Shown here piece by piece: positions 50,201 to 57,769 of a stretch of 64,000 nt of DNA. The translations under genes were made by a program, and so were the position numbers. The DNA is from Acanthochromis polyacanthus. Taxonomy: Eukaryota; Chordata; Actinopteri; Pomacentridae. The notes under the pieces are model-generated. The model was not told the DNA's origin and searched no databases. It saw nothing but the letters and a program-made list of their open reading frames with translations. The DNA is taken from the NCBI RefSeq assembly GCF_021347895.1, contig NC_067125.1, forward strand, positions 26,603,697 through 26,667,696, given 5' to 3'. The stretch's first letter is position 1; every line of letters begins with the position of its first letter.

Positions 50201-52886
50201 TCCCTGTACACGAGTATCCAGTCTGTTTGTGCACTTCTCTTGATTGGATCCCGCCTGGACATTTCATCTTCGCCTATAAAGCCGAAGAAGCTCCAGCAGC
50301 ATGCGTTAACGCTGCACAAGCTGGGTCTTGCCTTGAGTTTAGACACATGCTGATATATTCAATGCTACGGGCCAACTGGAAGGAAAACACCAACATTTTT
50401 GGGGGGATTTTATGACGAGCACAAAAATGTCATGTGGTGTTGCATAACGCCGTTACTTTACACCGTGTGTCATGGTGGTGATAATCTCTGCTTGCTTAAG
50501 TCAGCAAAGAATAAAATGTACCGAATGCATCAAGTGTTCCAGATATTCTGTATTCCATTAATCCAGTGGGAGCCATATCAGCGAATGCCTCAGCGTGATG
50601 CAATTCTCTGGGTGAACCTGCTCTGCGGTTCTAGCCTCGTTTCCAAATTAGCTCCAGAAAAGACACAGCTGCTCACTCCAGATTCTCCACGAGCGAGGGG
50701 AATCGGAATAAACCCGAAGTCGTCGTTTTCTGGATATGAAATCAGCGGGACAAAACCTCCTTTGAAGCCGGTGCAAACTGTAAAGCCTGTGACACAGAGC
50801 AGAGGGGGGGAAACACAGCTGAAGAAACAAAAAGCTCACAATCTGGCACTCTCACAGGTATCTGACAAAACAAAAGTGTTTACACAGCTGAAGTAGCTGG
50901 ATAATCCCGAAACGCTTTAAAAAAAAAAAAAAAAAAAGAGGAACTACAAAACAAGAGAGCTGCTTTATTCCAGCGACACCTCGGTGATGGCAAACAAACA
51001 GAAAATGAGGAACAATGCAAGGCGACAGGAAACAAACCATCCAACGGTGAGAAGTTCTCTGCGAAGCTCTCACTGGATCATAAACTCAAACTCAAGCTCT
51101 GAGATCAATCGCCCTGTCAGCAGAATCCACCTCAAGCTGCTCATCACTGACAAACAACCACAAGGGTCAAGAGCAGGCAGTCGGTTTTTAAATTCACAAT
51201 TATGTAGGAAAAGGCCAAACAGCTCAGGTTTGGGTCAGTTTTCTGTTGAATTTGGTGCTTGGACACAATAAACCAGCGTGGACCTGTAGTATTTTACCTA
51301 AAAATGTAACCTGACGCTGTTTTTGAACAAAGACAGGTCTGCTCTTATCGTGTTCCCATTTCACCTGCAGGTAATGTTGCTCTCAGTGTGTCTGGATATG
51401 AATATCCAGAACAAGCAGCCAACAAAGAGAGATGCCTCCATTGATCAAACCCCAGGAATCCTCAGCGGTCGCCCCTACAGTCAAGATGCGCAAGCGCCCG
51501 CCATGAATTTCTCAATTTAACCTGGGTGACTGATCAGGAAAATTCATTGATTTCATCCATTTATCATCTCAGGAGAGTCTGTACAGTATCGAGCGGTGCG
51601 TCTGTGCGGTTGGGAAGGCAATCATTGCCGAAGGGGGGGGGGGGGAACGGGGTCTTTGTGGACGGTGCAGCAGCAATGATTTCTGTTGGGGACACAATAA
51701 CCATTATTTCTCCCCCCCAACACAATGCCAGCCAATACTGCCTCAAAATGGCCGAGATTTTTTTCTCTTTTTGTGTGTGTGTGTCGCAAATGCAAGCGAA
51801 GGAAAAACCCATTCCCTGATAAGTAGTTTTCACACAACAGTGCCAGGAGGAGACGTCTTGTTAAAATGTTTTGTCATGGCGGTGAGCAGGAACACTTGTG
51901 TTTACCCTCTGAGGGGGGTTGTGGGTTGGTTGGCTGGTTGGTGTTTGCTCTGGAAAAAAAAATGGGTGCATTGTTATCCGATGACACACATGTCTGACAC
52001 TGCAGGCATCGGAGACAATAAGTGGTGAGCCAGCAGGAAAATAGGACATCAGGCAGGTATTAAACGTGCACGTGTGTGAGTGGGTGTGTTTGGACCTACA
52101 TTTGGCTCCAAGAAATCAACTGAAAAGTGGATTTGCAGACAAAATAGGACACCTAAAGAGTCCAGCCAGCAGCAACTGTAACAGGGGGTCCATCCTGTTG
52201 ACACGGGAACAGCTACAAGACTGAAACACCTAAAAGGATTTCCTCGTCCTGCGCTAGAATAAATGATGTGCATACTGTTTGTGATCCATTGCAGAGGTCC
52301 TGTGTGTCCCCAAAGGCCTGACTAAGCGCCAGTTGTCTTTGGTTTGATCTCTGCAGCAGAAAAAAAAACAACCTGCTATAATTCTCCTTCCAGGACAATC
52401 TGGCTCCACATTGTTCAACTCACCAGCAAACTGCAATCAGTGCAGTGGAAGGAGGTGCAGACTGACCTGGAAGCCAGCTGATTAATAGTTAACCAGGTCT
52501 AATATGTAAGAAACACAGTCCCAACTATAATAATAAAAAAATACATACAAAAACACTAATCCCGTAAGTGTTTTTGCGTTTTAACTGCACTGATCAGCAT
52601 TTGTGGGGATCTTGCTTGGCACAAGTGTAAATATCAATCAATATTTTTACCATAAAACAGTGGATTCGCTGTCAGGATCAGCCATGAGAGCCTCATGCGA
52701 ACAGAGGACACAATAATGGGGCCGAAAAGATTTTCTCCTGCATGAGAAAACCTGACTGGATCCGACTCACAAGCAACATAGCGCACAATAAATCAGAAAA
52801 ACACACACACATACCTCAATGTAGCCGGCCAGCGCAGGAACCACAATGCCCAAAAAGAGGACAGATATCGCTGGGACTGAACCCAT
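2095..52886 (-). CDS. aplp2: Amyloid precursor-like protein 2, 5' seven coding exons (gene continues off the left edge)
   Basis: APP-family type I membrane protein of the secretory pathway and cell surface. Joined exons, all with GT/AG borders: 52815-52886, 19541-19714, 17028-17157, 7636-7748, 2965-3185, 2587-2786, 2095-2262. They give 359 complete codons without a stop. Order: signal peptide (1 to about 20), growth-factor-like domain (about 25-125), copper-binding domain (about 126-195), acidic region (about 208-300), Kunitz domain (306-356). The E2 domain, membrane helix and cytoplasmic tail are not in the window. I call aplp2 rather than app because the Kunitz exon reads MPRW and CVRFVYGGC, as in APLP2, and because prdm10 is the neighbour. 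The exon structure and phases follow the vertebrate APP family. Family roles are cell adhesion, heparin and metal binding, and secretase processing; nothing here tests them. Confidence 0.95.
2587..2786 (-). CDS. aplp2: aplp2 coding exon 6: acidic region
   Basis: 200 nt completing Ser237 and encoding residues 238-303 plus one base. It is almost continuous Asp/Glu ([13 protein letters not shown]), with a central [10 protein letters not shown] patch that recalls the Tyr-containing acidic box of APLP2. It ends in TLQEVK before the Kunitz exon. The acceptor is CGCTCAG. The donor is AAAG|GTTTGT, which departs from the consensus at +3 to +5 and could favour regulated splicing near the cassette exon (inference). 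Confidence 0.94.
2965..3185 (-). CDS. aplp2: aplp2 coding exon 5: end of copper-binding domain and acidic region
   Basis: 221 nt, residues 164-236 plus two bases of codon 237. [20 protein letters not shown] followed by CCP is the conserved end of the copper-binding domain. Tyr175 corresponds to the APP copper ligand Tyr168 and Met177 to Met170. After a Ser/Pro-rich linker come Asp/Glu runs ([20 protein letters not shown]). The acceptor is CCTCAG and the donor GAG|GTGAGC. Intron 5, next to it, is only 178 nt. Confidence 0.95.
3380..4800 (+). repeat. Intronic repeat family A, tandem partial units
   Basis: The phrase caaaattacaccacttatcag recurs with changes near 3380, 3867, 4044, 4341 and 4632. 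The phrase aacagcaagaaactaatcatt recurs near 3414, 3668 and 4193. A third block, around catgtctacttcaaagag and accagattctg, recurs near 3486, 3736 and 4260. The units are therefore 180-500 bp long and diverged. No coding capacity and no terminal inverted repeat is evident. The same blocks occur at eight other places in the aplp2 introns. Confidence 0.75.
5131..5211. repeat. Inverted-repeat (hairpin) of GAATATTCG units
   Basis: gtaggg...gaac at 5131-5141 pairs with gttccctac at 5170-5178. The loop holds overlapping palindromes of the form gaatattcgaatattcg. A second inverted pair built on atccggat and tatccgaatat follows to 5211. It looks like the terminal fragment of a DNA transposon, but I cannot assign a family. 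Confidence 0.5.
5236..5604. mobile_element. Internally deleted Tc1-like element (MITE form)
   Basis: About 365 bp. The left end is gttcaaaagtttggggtct (from 5247) and the right end gaccccaaacttgaacggtag (5578-5597); these are inverted copies of each other, bounded by TA dinucleotides. This terminal sequence and the adjoining block (gctggaaacagctgattttta) are familiar from a widespread teleost Tc1-like transposon. The transposase part is missing, so the copy is non-autonomous. Confidence 0.75.
6470..7632 (+). repeat. Intronic repeat family A, tandem units abutting exon 4
   Basis: The landmark agctgaactgcaggcagtgt recurs at about 6728, 6938, 7228 and 7530 (spacings near 210, 290 and 300). A second landmark, gagatacagcctcc...tctgaagtaa, recurs at about 6475, 6758 and 7590. 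The last copy ends within a few bases of the exon 4 splice donor at 7635/7636. Confidence 0.75.
7636..7748 (-). CDS. aplp2: aplp2 coding exon 4: start of copper-binding domain
   Basis: 113 nt completing Val126 and encoding residues 127-163, starting [20 protein letters not shown]. Aligned with human APP (offset +7), His154 and His158 are the copper ligands His147 and His151. The middle histidine (APP His149) is Gln156 here. The acceptor is TTACAG and the donor GAG|GTAAGG. A member of the intronic repeat family described below starts only about 5-10 bp downstream of the donor (around 7630 and lower). Confidence 0.96.
8990..10560 (+). repeat. Intronic repeat family A, long copy
   Basis: One of the longest copies. 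In order it has the catctgtgacatcc block, the agattctttaaaa and aaccccac blocks, the agctgaagtacaggcagtgt block (about 9585), the gttggtaacagctttgggt block (about 9703), and the terminal block ggactttatattgcagtgaa (10471). Parts of the first half are repeated again at about 9900-10280. It includes the (TAA)n run at 10150. Confidence 0.7.
10150..10182. repeat. (TAA)n microsatellite
   Basis: About ten uninterrupted ATA/TAA units inside a family A copy; likely polymorphic. Confidence 0.9.
11545..12125 (+). repeat. RTE-like LINE-associated interspersed repeat, copy 1
   Basis: It contains a tatgtgacgatc...gtccgtctgtctgtgcacaac block and a gaaatgacacaaggactaa block, plus catgattgtgatttt and cttatcaggactta blocks. 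It ends near gtactgcgctctgagtg. All of these reappear, reverse-complemented, at 30220-30800. The gcgctct/ccgccaagg signature is familiar from 3' parts of RTE-type LINEs in fish; I assign that class with caution. Confidence 0.55.
12180..13060 (+). repeat. Intronic repeat family A, two tandem units of about 430 bp
   Basis: cagtgtcagtaacaggtgtg (about 12187) and cagtgttggcaacagctgtg (about 12610) are 423 bp apart. tcaacttttcaactgtgctt (about 12394) and tcaacttttcaacagtgctt (about 12840) are 446 bp apart. Both pairs are family A landmarks. Confidence 0.7.
13950..14940 (+). repeat. Intronic repeat family A, near full-length copy
   Basis: It runs from the acaccatttatcacagtcaga block (about 13997), through the catctgtaacatgctgttttg block and two agctgaactgcagg-type blocks (about 14270 and 14590), to the terminal block ggatttaatatttcagtgaa (about 14849) and cccaggaactgctc. 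Confidence 0.7.
17028..17157 (-). CDS. aplp2: aplp2 coding exon 3: growth-factor-like domain with heparin-binding loop
   Basis: 130 nt, residues 83-125 plus the first base of codon 126. It starts [16 protein letters not shown], nearly invariant in the APP family. The basic hairpin [11 protein letters not shown] (residues 103-113) corresponds to the heparin-binding loop between two cysteines. It is followed by [12 protein letters not shown]. His115 and His117 sit where human APP, but not human APLP2, has a His pair. The acceptor is CTGTAG and the donor TTAG|GTAAGC. Confidence 0.96.
17760..18010. repeat. Unclassified interspersed teleost repeat
   Basis: Blocks aaaatggttaaaaatgtcca, agtttcctgaagctca and ttttggccacaaccc, then ttcaatttagtgtcataa, match a repeat I recognise as very common in fish genomes. 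A related terminal piece (cgattagtcgatcaacagaa) occurs at 45170-45192, where a SINE is inserted. Confidence 0.5.
18640..19420 (-). repeat. Intronic repeat family A, inverted copy
   Basis: It reads as the reverse complement of the other copies. cactgcattataaagtcctg (18783) is the inverse of the terminal gcaggactttatattgcagt block. gctgagtcactcctgg (about 19145) and ggctctgataaatggttt (about 19350) are inverses of the other landmarks. It is the only clearly inverted copy seen. Confidence 0.7.
19541..19714 (-). CDS. aplp2: aplp2 coding exon 2: growth-factor-like domain, first part
   Basis: 58 codons, residues 25-82, phase 0 at both ends. It begins [12 protein letters not shown] and contains [19 protein letters not shown] and the [14 protein letters not shown] end, all hallmarks of the E1 growth-factor-like domain. 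The acceptor is CTGCAG and the donor GAG|GTAAGC. Cysteines at 45, 69 and 80 belong to the conserved disulfide set. It lies 33.1 kb downstream of exon 1, the longest intron in the window. Confidence 0.96.
19994..20533. mobile_element. TTAA-flanked MITE (piggyBac-type ends), full length
   Basis: TTAA at 19994-19997 and at 20530-20533 bracket inverted ends. The left reads gcctcctgttgtcct and the right, reverse-complemented, reads ccctggtgtcgtcctgc. The interior is AT-rich with a perfect 23-base hairpin at 20327-20349 (agtccagcgaa on each side of one base). TTAA target duplication with CCCT-type ends is characteristic of piggyBac-related elements. There is no transposase, so it is non-autonomous. 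Confidence 0.75.
21941..22856. mobile_element. Unclassified DNA-transposon relic with terminal inverted repeats
   Basis: The left end gggggtcgaccaatata is mirrored by the right end aatcagtcaaaccctaa (22837-22853), and again by atcagtcaacccct at about 23245. The left flank has the gccgatatcagtcgcgattat motif familiar in fish repeats. No transposase ORF remains. Confidence 0.4.
22725..23795 (+). repeat. Local tandem duplication, unit about 430 bp
   Basis: The ordered blocks gagatggttgtatcagagcc, aataagctgaattttt, gcatcttagaaagcac, gacaaattgctttgtt and aaacatcttattgtga (22.73-23.12 kb) recur in the same order with changes from 23.15 kb to 23.76 kb. The second unit is lengthened by an inserted LINE-type tail at about 23435-23635. 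Confidence 0.65.
23435..23635 (+). mobile_element. LINE 3'-end fragment
   Basis: ttgcaccaattacaatatact and gcactgcttttacatctg are followed by tactgtgccttgc and the end ataaagctgactttgacttg. This resembles the 3' UTR and AATAAAG-type tail of fish LINEs. It interrupts the second unit of the local duplication. Confidence 0.45.
24352..24562 (+). repeat. Direct repeat, left flank of the element at 24.57-25.25 kb
   Basis: aaaatggaatcagaagaaga with its surroundings, tattggctgcggatgaa, and tttagtttgtatttct recur at 25257-25412. The two copies bracket the shorter minisatellite-bearing element. Confidence 0.7.
24565..25256 (+). mobile_element. Minisatellite-bearing repeat element, short copy (two internal units)
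   Basis: The head (acacatgaatacaccattaa, ggttttctaacgagc) and the tail (acaggaattagcttttcaac, attgtccagatttgtt) match the head and tail of the element at 26.5-27.7 kb. Only two internal units are present, marked by tttactctccatatctag at 24700 and tttattgtctatatctgg at 24832. Confidence 0.65.
25257..25412 (+). repeat. Direct repeat, right flank of the element at 24.57-25.25 kb
   Basis: Second copy of the sequence at 24352-24562, diverged but collinear. Confidence 0.7.
26505..27735 (+). mobile_element. Minisatellite-bearing repeat element, long copy (six internal units)
   Basis: Six tandem units marked by tttactgtctatatctgg-type motifs start at 26642, 26766, 26893, 27022, 27159 and 27288 (spacings 124, 127, 129, 137, 129). 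Each unit carries a cactctaaaaa motif; the best is at 27056. The element ends in its reverse complement, ttttagagtgca, at 27717-27728. The inverted motif suggests terminal inverted repeats of a DNA transposon. Confidence 0.7.
30220..30800 (-). repeat. RTE-like LINE-associated interspersed repeat, copy 2
   Basis: Reverse-complement relative of 11545-12125. Blocks gagcgcagtactccgccaag (30240), cacaatcatgtgatcatcag and catttctgaccttcactgaa are present, and the end reads cgtcacataactctgccgtt. A short (ATCT)n run occurs at 30440-30458. Confidence 0.55.
31780..33080 (+). repeat. Intronic repeat family A, long copy with internal repetition
   Basis: The agattctgtaaaaa-type block appears near 31870, 32135, 32425 and 32700. 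The gtcagattttctactttctg block appears near 31984, 32312 and 32590. The copy ends with gggctttatattgcagtgaa at about 33014 and the gcccacagtga motif. Confidence 0.72.
33920..34640 (+). repeat. Intronic repeat family A, copy
   Basis: It runs from the aaaattacatcagttatctg block (about 33948), through cagattctttaaaaa and gctgaaccgcagcccgtaa, to ggactttatattgcagtgaa at about 34547 and the cactcagaaactgct end. Confidence 0.7.
35335..35425 (+). repeat. Polypurine tract (GA-rich)
   Basis: About 75-90 almost pure purines on the plus strand, hence a long pyrimidine tract in the aplp2 pre-mRNA. Purine enrichment continues to about 35540. It could form triplex DNA or act as a splicing-factor binding tract (inference). 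Confidence 0.8.
36105..36475 (+). repeat. Unclassified interspersed teleost repeat
   Basis: ctgtcgccatcttgattag, then catgtttattcctgctgtaa, tctatggggatcgatttgt, cctcaagtggccattggagg and aactgcagttttta occur in an order I recognise from a common fish repeat. The ends cannot be fixed here. Confidence 0.45.
39303..39790. mobile_element. TTAA-flanked MITE (piggyBac-type ends), second copy, one end truncated
   Basis: It starts with TTAA at 39303 and ccctcctgttgtcctatgg. The interior matches the element at 19994-20533 in reverse orientation, including the central hairpin (atccagcgaaatttgctggat, about 39499). The far end stops about 40 bp before the expected terminus, at gacaaggaaag. Confidence 0.7.
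45201..45475 (+). mobile_element. tRNA-derived SINE
   Basis: Pol III A box in tggctcagtgggtagag (45218-45235) and B box ggttcgatccc (45262-45272). A typical fish SINE body follows (gtgtccctgagcaagacacc, gccttgcatggcagc, gtgaatgggtgaatgtg, gtaaagcgctttgg), then an A-run and ctatataaatacaa. A 9-base direct repeat, ttagtagtt, at 45192-45200 and 45476-45484 is the likely target-site duplication. The cloverleaf is not intact, so it is not a tRNA gene. It is inserted inside another repeat. Confidence 0.88.
45580..46260 (+). repeat. Intronic repeat family A, copy
   Basis: attacaccatttatcagagc (about 45609), tcatctgtgacgagctatt (about 45690), a cagattgtgtaaaaa block, gtgatcagcagtcatgtgac, and cactgctggtaacagctgtg (about 46008), ending in ggtgcagaacttcataaagg. 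All are family A landmarks in the usual order. Confidence 0.7.
51633..51645 (+). repeat. Run of 13 G
   Basis: An uninterrupted G13 tract with further G pairs after it. It is length-unstable and prone to sequencing error. Confidence 0.9.
52815..52886 (-). CDS. aplp2: aplp2 coding exon 1: signal peptide
   Basis: 24 codons from ATG at 52886-52884, in a good Kozak context (A at -3, G at +4). A hydrophobic core ([12 protein letters not shown]) is followed by GYIE, the start of mature APLP2. Cleavage is probably after ALA. The donor is GAG|GTATGT and the exon ends in phase 0. The reading frame stays open upstream to 53276, but an earlier start would put a long charged segment before the hydrophobic core, so this ATG is preferred. 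Confidence 0.93.
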
Positions 52887-53260
52887 CTTCCAGGGAGCTC
52901 CGGTTATGCTACTGTAAATAACTTGTATCCTGTGAGCTATATTTGTAAGGTGACCTCCGGGAGAACGAAGAGCAAAACAAGTCCTGGGGGTCTTCGCTTC
53001 GGATCTGTCCGGGAGGAGAGCGCGTCCTGCTCCGCTTGTTTGGCTACCCGAGCTCGACAGAAAATGTTGGAGGGACTGAGAGTGTCGGTCTCTCCTCTGG
53101 AAATGTGGATTGTGTGTCTGTGGCTGCTCTGCCTCTGCTGCCTCCTCCCTCCTCTGGTTGGTCTGATCCACGGCAGAGCGCAGCGCAGCGCAGTGCGCCT
53201 CCAGGCGGCCCGCTGCGGCCAAAAACACACTGACGCACAACTCTCGGGCACTTAATCTAG
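52887..53260 (-). promoter_or_regulatory. aplp2: aplp2 5' untranslated region and GC-rich promoter
   Basis: The 370 bases upstream of the aplp2 ATG are the most GC- and CpG-rich part of this side of the window, densest at 53150-53225. No TATA box is seen. A GCGCA-n-TGCGC palindrome around 53180 resembles an NRF1 site with one extra base. The transcription start cannot be fixed from sequence. TATA-less GC-rich promoters are usual for the APP family. The upper limit is where a transposon fragment begins at about 53266. Confidence 0.5.
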
Positions 53261-53265
53261 CATTT

Positions 53266-53560
53266 ACACTCAGCAAAAATATAAATGCAACACTTTTGTT
53301 TTTGCTCCCATTTTTGATGAGATGAACTCAAAGATCTAAAACTTTTTCCACATACACAATATCACCATTTCTCTCAAATATTGTTCACAAATCTGTCTAA
53401 ATCTGTGATAGTGAGCACTTCTCCTTTGCTGAGATAATCCATCCCACCTCACAGGTGTGCCATATCAAGATGCTGATTAGACACCATGATTAGTGCACAG
53501 GTGTGCCTTAGACTGCCCACAATAAAAGGCCATTCTTGAAAGGTGCAGTTTTTCATTATT
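53266..53560 (+). mobile_element. Truncated end of a teleost DNA transposon
   Basis: It begins actcagcaaaaatataaatg and continues with caacacttttgtttttgctc, then ttctctcaaatattgttcac, tgagcacttctcctttgctg, cacaggtgtgccatatcaag and cacaataaaaggcca. I recognise this as the terminal 290 bp or so of a very abundant fish repeat (Tc1/mariner-like superfamily, assigned with caution). The other end and the transposase part are missing. It directly abuts the upstream end of the aplp2 promoter. Confidence 0.7.
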
Positions 53561-56150
53561 TTATGCTGGAAATGTGTCATAACCTCTGTGTTCCTTCCAC
53601 TACGCCTATGTTATCAGCTCGTGTGTGAAGTGACTGTGAATTATCAATTACTCAACTATTGATGTATTAAGTGTGAATTCATCACATCAAGTGACTTGAT
53701 CTGTGTTGATGTTGAGCAACAGGACTTCATGATGCATCCTGAATTAATTCATGGAAAAAAACACCATGACTCATGCATGAGTTGAGCATTACTCATGATT
53801 TGTAGCCTTAATATGAGTGTTTAATCTGAATACAAGCATGCACTAATGCTTTTTTAAATCCAGCACAGTGGTGAAAGAAACATTTAAATCCTTGATGCAA
53901 CAGAGAAAAAATACTAATTGCCAGGTAAAACTTCTGTTCCAAAAGCGGGAAAATGCTATCAAAATTTGAAATATTTGCTATATTCTGTGGTACATAATCA
54001 CATTTCACTATTTTATTATTGCTACTGGTGCAGTAAGGTGTAAAGAAAACACACATATATAGCTGGTATTGTTAGTTTGAAGCTTTTCAGCACATTTGCT
54101 GATCACAATGCATCTCATTATTTAATGTTATTGTGTGTTTTCTAGGAATAGCTGCAAAATTAGAAGGTTTAGCTGATATAATAAATAAATGTGGTGAAGT
54201 AAAAAGTACAGTATTCCCCTGAAGTTTACATATTATAGCTGAGGTAGATCAAAATTGTCATGAAGTACGCAGAAAGTGGTATTTTAAATGTGTATTTTAA
54301 TACAATTACTAATGACTTGTTGATAAATGAAGTTAGTTCCCTAATTTAAGTATCATAATGTTAGCGTAATTTTATTACTTTTTGATTATCTGAATTAGAA
54401 ATATGTAAATACACTTGAGAAAAAATACATTTTAACAAAACAACTTAAGTGAATTCACTTATGGTTTAAAATATCTATTAAAATCATGCTAATCAACCTA
54501 TTTTTTACTAAATTTGTCAGTAATCGCATTACTTTCTAATCTTTTTTTCTCTGTACAGTTAACTTTTGTTTAGTCCTAATCAACATAACACCTTTACATA
54601 TATTCCGTAACTTTCTAATCACCACAGATGAAGTATAAATGCCAGGACTGTACACTTTTACTGTGTGATACTGCGACTTTTACTTCAGTGAAGGACCTGA
54701 ATACTCGTTCCAGTAGCGCTGAGCTGCTCCTCAGCATACTGAGCCTTTAATCACTGCCACACAGACAGGCTCATTATATTCCAATTAGTTTTATTGGTAT
54801 ACAACCGGCTTAAAGCTGTGAATCCTCGCTGCTTATTATGACTTTAACTGTGAACGTATAAATGAGAGATCCTGTTTGTGACTTTTCTGCAGGATTAACG
54901 CCTCACTTTGTGTCACTGTGATTCATTTCAGGCTGTATTTGAAATATTTCCGTTTATTAATGACACCTGTGTTGTGCAACGCTTGACAAAAGCAACACAA
55001 AATAGGAGTATGAATGAAGACAAGCATTCTGATTCTTATTAGAGGCAGTTTTAATGTTATTTTTGGCACACAGTGCAATTATTAAAGTACAAAATGCAGT
55101 TTAACATGTAACCAGAAGTGCAAAAGAAGCAGTAAAAATGTATTGTGGTGTATAAAGTATGTCACAGTATAAACAGAATTAGTGGCATAAACACACTAAA
55201 TATAGAAATATTAAAGCTAGAAATGTAAATATAAAGATAGATACATGTACAGGTAGTGATAAATGTTAGTTTGAATGAAAAAGTTGTAATATTATGATAT
55301 AAAAATATAGAAATTACAAGTAAAACGCCAACATGTGGCTCTAGATTTTTATGTTTCTGACTGAGAGTCTCTGTTCAAATGCTTCCAAAGAGTATAAACT
55401 TGCTTGTTTTGTGTATTAATTAAGAAAAGAGTATTCGGAATATAAAAAATCCCTTTTTAAAAGCAAATATATGGAAATCCATCCACTTTTATTGTATTTA
55501 CATAAATATATCCTAGATGGATGTTGGGTATTCTATAAGTCTCCAAAGGATGTGATGGACTAAAGAAAAAAAAATCTATTTCTTGGTTAAATTGCTTGTA
55601 TAAATTAGGTAATTATCCACACACACAAACATCATTAGCCTTTTCTGATTAGATTTTTTATTCTTAGAGTATCATTCAAATTACTCTCTGATGGCTTATT
55701 GAAAAAAAAAATCATGTAAATTTGATTTTTGCTTCGGGCGGGATACTCAGGCTGGGTATTAATTTCGTAAACATAAGCTGTTAGAATGAGTTGGATTTGC
55801 ATATGTTTAGATTAATCTTGGGATGTGTCAGTTTGGTTCCCTGGACACCTCAGTTAAGACACCTCAAGAAAAAAAAGCATGAAATTAATTTCTCTTCCAG
55901 TTCCCCAGGTAACGGCAGTCCACTGAGAATCGGTCAAAGTTTTCTTTGACTAGACTGAATGTGGTGCTCATTTTTAATTACTTAATTCATGTCAAGGTAA
56001 CCAGTTTCACTTTTCTCCCAAAAGAGTTTTGTGTAGCTGTAAAATCATCCTCATCACACAGTCCAAAACACTGAAACTACTCACTCACAGGTAAGTAATT
56101 TGAAGTCACTTTGACACAATATAGGTCAACAACATTTCACATTTTAAAAA
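53561..56150. other. Intergenic AT-rich stretch
   Basis: No exon, RNA gene or recognised repeat. Low CpG, many short A/T runs, ORFs under 90 codons without domains. Confidence 0.6.
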
Positions 56151-57520
56151 AAATTGTATTTTTGTCACCCTTAATGACATAATTAAAGACCTGCTACTGG
56201 AAATGTGTGCAAATTCATTTAAAAATGAAATTAAATCTTAATTAAATCTTTTATTTTAAGGTTTCCAGGCCTTTAATTCAGTACTTTGTAAAAGTTTGGC
56301 AGCAGTTTCTCAGTTTTCTAAGCTATGAATTAAACAATCTGTTTTAAGAAATGTGTGCAAATTCATTGAAATGTATTGAAAAACAGCTGAAATTTGTCAT
56401 TTTTAAAGTTTCCAGGCCCCTAATTCAGTCCTTAGTGGAAGCCAGTTTTGCAGGAGTTACAGCTCAGAGTCTTTTTGTGTGAATCTCTATAAGATTTTCA
56501 CACCAGGTCTTGGGCAGTTTATCCAATTCTTCCTTTTCAGATCCTCTCAGCCCTGCTGGGAATCTTCAGGTTTGTCCACAGATGTTGTGTGGCTTTAACT
56601 CTGAGCTTTGACTGAGCTGCTCAAGGACGGTCAAAGACTTGTCCTGAAGCTTCAGTTCATTGTTGTGCTTCAAGGTGAACTGTTGTTGAGGTCTCGGTTC
56701 ACTGAAACTCTGTGTGTTTTGCTGAATTCATCCTTTCTTTCATCGTTGAACAGTGTCTTTTTCCCTGCGGCTGACAAACACCCCCATAGCATGATGATAC
56801 CACCACCATGCACCGAACCCTGGGATGGTATTAGCCCAAAGACGGGCAGTGCTTGGTGATAAAAAGACCTAGTTCTTGCAGTTCTGTCTGAACAGAGCCA
56901 TTTTGTTTCCAGAAATCAGAGAATCTTTTCCCACAAATTCAGTTTGACACTTTCCAAAGCAGCCTGTCATGAGTCTTTCACTGAGAGTGCTTCGGTCTAG
57001 CTGCTCTACTAATAAGGCCTGATTGATGAGGCGAAACTGACATGGTTTAACTTTTAGCAGATTCTCCATCTCTGCAGAAGACTTCTGAAATTCTGTAGGA
57101 GTAATATGTTCGACAAAATGGACTGCCAAAGTGTAACTGTAAAAGGAACTGTTGGATTCTTGGTCACCTCCTTGAATAAAGGTCCTCTTGATTGGTTACT
57201 AAGTCTGTCTGCAAAGCCAACTGAAGAAAGAGTCCAGATGGTTCCAAACTATTTCCCACCGTATTCCTAAGAACACTCAGAGCTTTCCCTGCAAAGAGAT
57301 CCTTGGACTTAATGGCGTATTTTTAGTCTTGGCACGCAGTGTGGATGGTGGGCGCTTATGTAAACAGATGTTTGCCTTTCTGAACGCGATCCAACCAATT
57401 CAATTAGTCACATTTGGAATCCAGTCAAGTTCTAGTCGCATTTCAAGGGTAATTTAAGCAAATAAGATGCACCTGATCACCACCTGAAGTGCCACAGCAA
57501 AAAGGTTCTGAATATTTTTA
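56150..57520 (-). pseudogene. Decayed Tc1-like transposon with transposase remnant
   Basis: On the minus strand, fragments collinear with Tc1-like transposases remain: LINQALLVEQLDRSTLSERL with LISGNKMALF (56869-57129), then HGGGIIMLWGC (about 56790-56825), then an SQS-x-x-L-x-P remnant of the SPDLNP motif (about 56590-56640). The frame is broken several times. The flanks carry the long AT-rich ends typical of the element (gaatatttttatgaat near 57510; cccttaatgacataatta near 56168). Inactive. Confidence 0.75.
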
Positions 57521-57769
57521 TGAATTAAAGAATTCAGTTTTCAAGATTTTAATAACTTTGCAAACTAAAAATGCTTTCACGTCGTCATTATGAATTGAGG
57601 GCACACTGAAGAAGCATCTAATATTAAAACTACAATACCATAAAATCTATGTTTCATCATGTTGACAGAGCTAACTAGCATCAGGTTCTTCATCTTGTGT
57701 GCAGACTTCAAAAAGCTTACCTGTATTTTCATCTCCTCCTGATTTGACCATTGTCATGCACTTTATTCT

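Larger units (their letters stand above)
19715..52814 (-). other. aplp2: aplp2 intron 1 (33.1 kb)
   Basis: No exon of another gene is supported anywhere in it; all open frames are short and lack recognisable domains. It contains the repeats listed separately (TTAA MITEs, TIR element and duplication at 21.9-23.8 kb, minisatellite-bearing elements at 24.5-27.7 kb, RTE-like repeat, family A copies, a SINE). The higher-complexity, repeat-poor stretches are 28.0-29.9, 37.2-39.1, 40.0-45.0 and 46.3-52.8 kb. These could harbour regulatory elements, but I can see no specific one with confidence. Confidence 0.7.

Noticed and set aside
50399..50896. 165-codon plus-strand ORF in aplp2 intron 1
   Set aside because: No domain, no codon bias, no splice context, and composition like the surrounding intron; a chance frame.
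52767..53276. 169-codon minus-strand frame that includes the aplp2 start exon and extends upstream
   Set aside because: The upstream part is just an open 5' UTR frame. A start at 53276 would bury the signal peptide, and no APP-family protein has such an extension.
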